This document shows positions 61,551 through 64,000 of a stretch of 64,000 nucleotides of DNA, piece by piece; the first letter of the stretch is position 1; the number at the start of each line of letters is the position of its first letter. This DNA is from Rhizobium mayense (GTDB taxonomy: Bacteria; Pseudomonadota; Alphaproteobacteria; Rhizobiales; Rhizobiaceae). The stretch covers positions 62,001 through 126,000 of the forward strand of contig NZ_JARFYM010000024.1 of the NCBI RefSeq assembly GCF_030272705.1, written 5' to 3'. The notes under the pieces were generated by a model that was not told the origin of the DNA, did no database searches, and worked only from the letters and a program-made list of their open reading frames with translations. Position numbers and translations under genes: made by a program.

Positions 61551-63131
61551 ATGTGGAACGAATCTTTCATCAGGATGAACGAGATTTCGCGCCGGACACT
61601 GCTAGCAGGCTCGCTTGCGTCCACGGCCGTGTGGATGATGCCGCCTTCCTTCGCCGCGGCTGAGGATGGCGACGTTTCCGAGTCTGCCAAAGCCGCGCAT
61701 GACGCCGTCGAGGCGGTCCGCGAGGCGATCCTGCGAATCTCACGCGAGGTCTGGAAGACCCCGGAGCTTTCGCTACACGAGGAGAAGTCGTCGGAGATCC
61801 ATCTTCGAGAATTGCGGGAGGCCGGCTTCAAGATCGTCAGCACCGGGACCTCCGGCATACCTACGGCGTTCGTGGCCGAATGGACGCAGGGCGAAAGCGG
61901 ACCGAAGATCGGCTTCCTGCCGGAATACGACGCACTTCCGGACCTCGGCAATGCTGCCGAGTCGCGCCAGACGCCCGGCCCCACAGGTGTCGAGGTCGGT
62001 CATGGGTGCGGCCACAACATGTTGGGCGCGGGCTGCACCGGCGCGGCGTTCGCGTTGAAGAAGATGATGATCGACAAAAATGTGCCGGGAACCATCCGGG
62101 TCTATGGCTGCGCGGCAGAGGAAACCGAGGGTGCCAAGGTCTATATGGCCCGCGACGGGCTGTTCAGTGACCTCGACGCCTGCCTCGCCTGGCATCCGGG
62201 ACCGATGAACGCCACAGGCCTGCTCAGGAGCGCGGCCGCCAACATACTGCGGATACGTTACATCGGCCAGACCGCTCATGCCGGCGTCGACCCTTGGGAA
62301 GGCCGCAGCGCGCTGAAGGGGGCCGAACTTTTCGGCATTGGCATCCAGTTCATGCGCGAGCATATGAAGCCGACTACGCGTCTGCACTACATCTATACGG
62401 ATAGTGGCACCGCGGCGAATGTCATCCCCGCCTCCGCCGAGATTATCATGGTGATTCGCGATCAGGATCGGGAAGACGTCAATAGCGTCACGGAATGGGT
62501 CAAGGATGTCGCCAGCGGCGCGGCCACCTCGACGCAGACCCACGTCGAAATTGATCATTTCTTCGGGATGTACGATCTGCTGCCGAACGAAACGCTGGTG
62601 AACCAGATCCACGCCCATATGACGAAGCTCCCCATGGAGTGGACGGAGGAGGAGCAGGGATTCGCCAAGGCCTTTCAGCGCGAAATGCAGCTGCCGGAAG
62701 CCGGCCTCATGCCCGTCATCATGCCACTGCTGCCCGAAATCACCACTGGCGGCAGCACCGATGTCGGCGACGTGAGCTTCAACACGCCTACCGGCCTTTT
62801 CGCCATAGCAACCATGCCGATCGGCGTTGGCCTGCATACCTGGCCGGTGACAGCCTGCGGCGGTATGAGCATCGGCGACAAGGGGTCGATCTATTCGGCA
62901 ATCATAATGGCCGGCGTCGGTTACGACCTGATGACCAGCGCCGAACTGCGCGCTGCCGCCCGTGCCGATTTCGACCGCCGCAAGGCCGGCCGGAAATATG
63001 TGTCGCCGCTGGCAGAAACGAGGCTGCGTCCCGATGGAATACCGCAGCATCTGCTCATGCGTGATGGAAGCCAGGAACTCGGCGTCGAGTTTGTGGAGGA
63101 GGCAGTCGACTCGAAGACGCCCATGCCGTAA
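61551..63131 (+). CDS. Tat-exported M20-family amidohydrolase (AbgB-like)
   Basis: About 526 residues. A Tat-like signal (ISRRTLLAGSLASTAVWMMP, ending SFAAA) precedes the peptidase M20 fold: EVWKTPELSLHEEKSSEIHL, GFLPEYDALPDLGNA, VGHGCGHNMLGAGCTGAAFA (metal ligands), AEETEGAKVYMARDGLFSDL, the dimerisation domain (YIGQTAHAGVDPWEGRSALK) and a late GGSTDVGDVSF. Relatives cleave p-aminobenzoyl-glutamate or N-acyl amino acids. Periplasmic location is unusual. ATG 61551 or 61575 could be the start. An MFS importer follows, perhaps for its product. Confidence 0.85.
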   Translation: MWNESFIRMNEISRRTLLAGSLASTAVWMMPPSFAAAEDGDVSESAKAAHDAVEAVREAILRISREVWKTPELSLHEEKSSEIHLRELREAGFKIVSTGTSGIPTAFVAEWTQGESGPKIGFLPEYDALPDLGNAAESRQTPGPTGVEVGHGCGHNMLGAGCTGAAFALKKMMIDKNVPGTIRVYGCAAEETEGAKVYMARDGLFSDLDACLAWHPGPMNATGLLRSAAANILRIRYIGQTAHAGVDPWEGRSALKGAELFGIGIQFMREHMKPTTRLHYIYTDSGTAANVIPASAEIIMVIRDQDREDVNSVTEWVKDVASGAATSTQTHVEIDHFFGMYDLLPNETLVNQIHAHMTKLPMEWTEEEQGFAKAFQREMQLPEAGLMPVIMPLLPEITTGGSTDVGDVSFNTPTGLFAIATMPIGVGLHTWPVTACGGMSIGDKGSIYSAIIMAGVGYDLMTSAELRAAARADFDRRKAGRKYVSPLAETRLRPDGIPQHLLMRDGSQELGVEFVEEAVDSKTPMP

Positions 63132-63459
63132 GGCTGCTCGCAAAACGTTCGGATCGAAACCTTGCTTCAATCTACCGTAGTAGATACTCTCGGCAATGCC
63201 CCCGCAATGGCAAAGAGCAGCAATACCCTCCTCGCCGCGCAGGCCCTCCGGCACATTCGGATTTTGTCTTCGGCGGAGTGATAGTTGCGCGTCGCACACC
63301 GTATGTCTTCGGTGACCTGTTCGGCCACTGGTTTCTGCAGTCCGGATTTCTGTCTAAACATATTGCCACACTCTCCCGCCGCCACATCTAGAAAGCGAAA
63401 TAATCAGCTCGCTCATCTTCGAGTGCTGAGGAATCGAATAACATTTTAGGAGAACCGCC
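63132..63459. other. 328-bp intergenic region, no gene seen
   Basis: No supported ORF, RNA or strong hairpin. It must contain the promoter of the MFS gene if that gene is not co-transcribed with the amidohydrolase. Confidence 0.6.
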
Positions 63460-64000
63460 ATGGTCGACGAAAAACAGCTCATCTCGAAAATCACCTGGCG
63501 CCTGATGCCCTTCTTAGGGCTTCTATACCTGGTAGCCTACATCGACCGTCAGAATGTCAGCTTCGCCAAGCTGCAGATGGTCGATGCGCTCGGGATGAGC
63601 GAATATGCCTATGGCCTCGGCGCGTCCCTCTTTTTCATCGGCTACTTCATCTTTGAAGTGCCGAGCAATCTGATGCTGGAGAGATTTGGCGCCAGCAAAT
63701 GGTTCGCCAGAATTCTCGTATCCTGGGGCATTGTGACGACACTCCTCGCCTATACGCAGAATGCGACGATGTTCTACATCCTGCGCTTCCTGCTCGGCGC
63801 TTGCGAGGCGGGCTTCTTCCCCGGCGTTCTCTACCTTCTCACGCTCTGGTTCCCGTCGGCCTATCGTGGGACGATGGTCGGGCTGTTCATGATCTTCAGC
63901 GCGTTTGCCAACGCCGTCGGCGCGCCGCTCGGCGGCACCCTGCTCGATCTCGACGGGCTCTACAATACTTCCGGCTGGCAATGGGTGTTCCTCGCAACGG
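63460..64000 (+). CDS. ACS-family MFS transporter, N-terminal part (truncated by window)
   Basis: The first 180 codons of an anion:cation symporter-family MFS protein. LISKITWRLMPFLGLLYLVA, YIDRQNVSFAKLQMVDALGM, ASLFFIGYFIFEVPSNLMLE (with RFGAS after it), FLLGACEAGFFPGVLYLLTL and WFPSAYRGTMVGLFMIFSAF match the tartrate/4-hydroxyphenylacetate/phthalate transporter group. TAGGAGAA precedes the ATG. It would import an organic acid; the 3' half lies outside the window. Confidence 0.9.
   Translation, partial: MVDEKQLISKITWRLMPFLGLLYLVAYIDRQNVSFAKLQMVDALGMSEYAYGLGASLFFIGYFIFEVPSNLMLERFGASKWFARILVSWGIVTTLLAYTQNATMFYILRFLLGACEAGFFPGVLYLLTLWFPSAYRGTMVGLFMIFSAFANAVGAPLGGTLLDLDGLYNTSGWQWVFLAT

Noticed and set aside
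61773-63299. 508-codon minus-strand frame opposite the M20 amidohydrolase
   Set aside because: His/Gly/Arg-rich shadow of the M20 gene without any domain signature.

Overview
The window looks like a Rhizobiaceae-type alphaproteobacterium (Rhizobium, Agrobacterium or a close relative). The evidence is high-GC coding sequence, a DUF1127 mini-protein followed by CCUCCUCCC-loop small RNAs, a fused L-carnitine dehydrogenase/betainyl-CoA thioesterase, and many oligopeptide-type ABC transporters with catabolic enzymes. It is a metabolic and transport accessory region. I see no rRNA, tRNA, CRISPR array, insertion sequence or phage gene.

Layout. 1-3.9 kb: the end of a sigma-54 activator, then an EmrAB-like efflux pair. 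3.9-7.9 kb: an OafA-type acyltransferase and an uncharacterised PLP-fold enzyme, both on the minus strand. 8.0-8.6 kb: a DUF1127 gene followed by tandem hairpins with CCUCCUCCC loops (cuckoo/CcsR-like RNAs). 8.8-14.9 kb: a FUSC membrane protein, a berberine-bridge-type flavoenzyme divergent from a GlxA-type regulator, a 313-bp duplication of their shared promoter region that left two gene stubs, and an MFS pump. 15.0-17.4 kb: a TPP riboswitch and the thiamine salvage operon thiM-thiE-thiD. 17.6-20.8 kb: an A/T-richer three-gene island (39-residue exported peptide, 9-TM coiled-coil membrane protein, periplasmic binding-protein-like protein) of unknown function. 20.9-22.4 kb: an ABM monooxygenase - EthD - ECF sigma operon. 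22.7-26.5 kb: paoABC-type periplasmic molybdenum aldehyde oxidoreductase.

26.9-38.4 kb is a quaternary-amine catabolic cluster. It has an NADH:flavin oxidoreductase of the DgcA/StcD type, an EamA transporter, LysR and GlxA/CdhR-like regulators, a BKACE (dehydrocarnitine cleavage) enzyme, the fused carnitine dehydrogenase/thioesterase, an acyl-CoA dehydrogenase, an ADP-forming CoA ligase and an enoyl-CoA hydratase. Together these could take gamma-butyrobetaine through crotonobetainyl-CoA and carnitine to glycine betaine. A Dpp-type ABC transporter and a CocE-type hydrolase follow (38.5-45.7 kb).

45.7-55.9 kb is a second catabolic locus: HSL-type esterase, double ABC ATPase, SelA-like PLP enzyme, IclR regulator (opposite strand), RidA, amidohydrolase, two permeases and a binding protein. 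It suggests import and deacylation/ammonia elimination of an amino-acid- or amino-sugar-like compound. 56-61.3 kb holds a decayed cupin, a small XRE protein, a beta-propeller protein, a TPR/HTH regulator, a DUF899 protein, a small membrane protein and a GH25 lysozyme lipoprotein. The window ends with a Tat-exported M20 amidohydrolase and the 5' part of an ACS-family MFS transporter.

All identifications come from reading motifs by eye; no database search was run.
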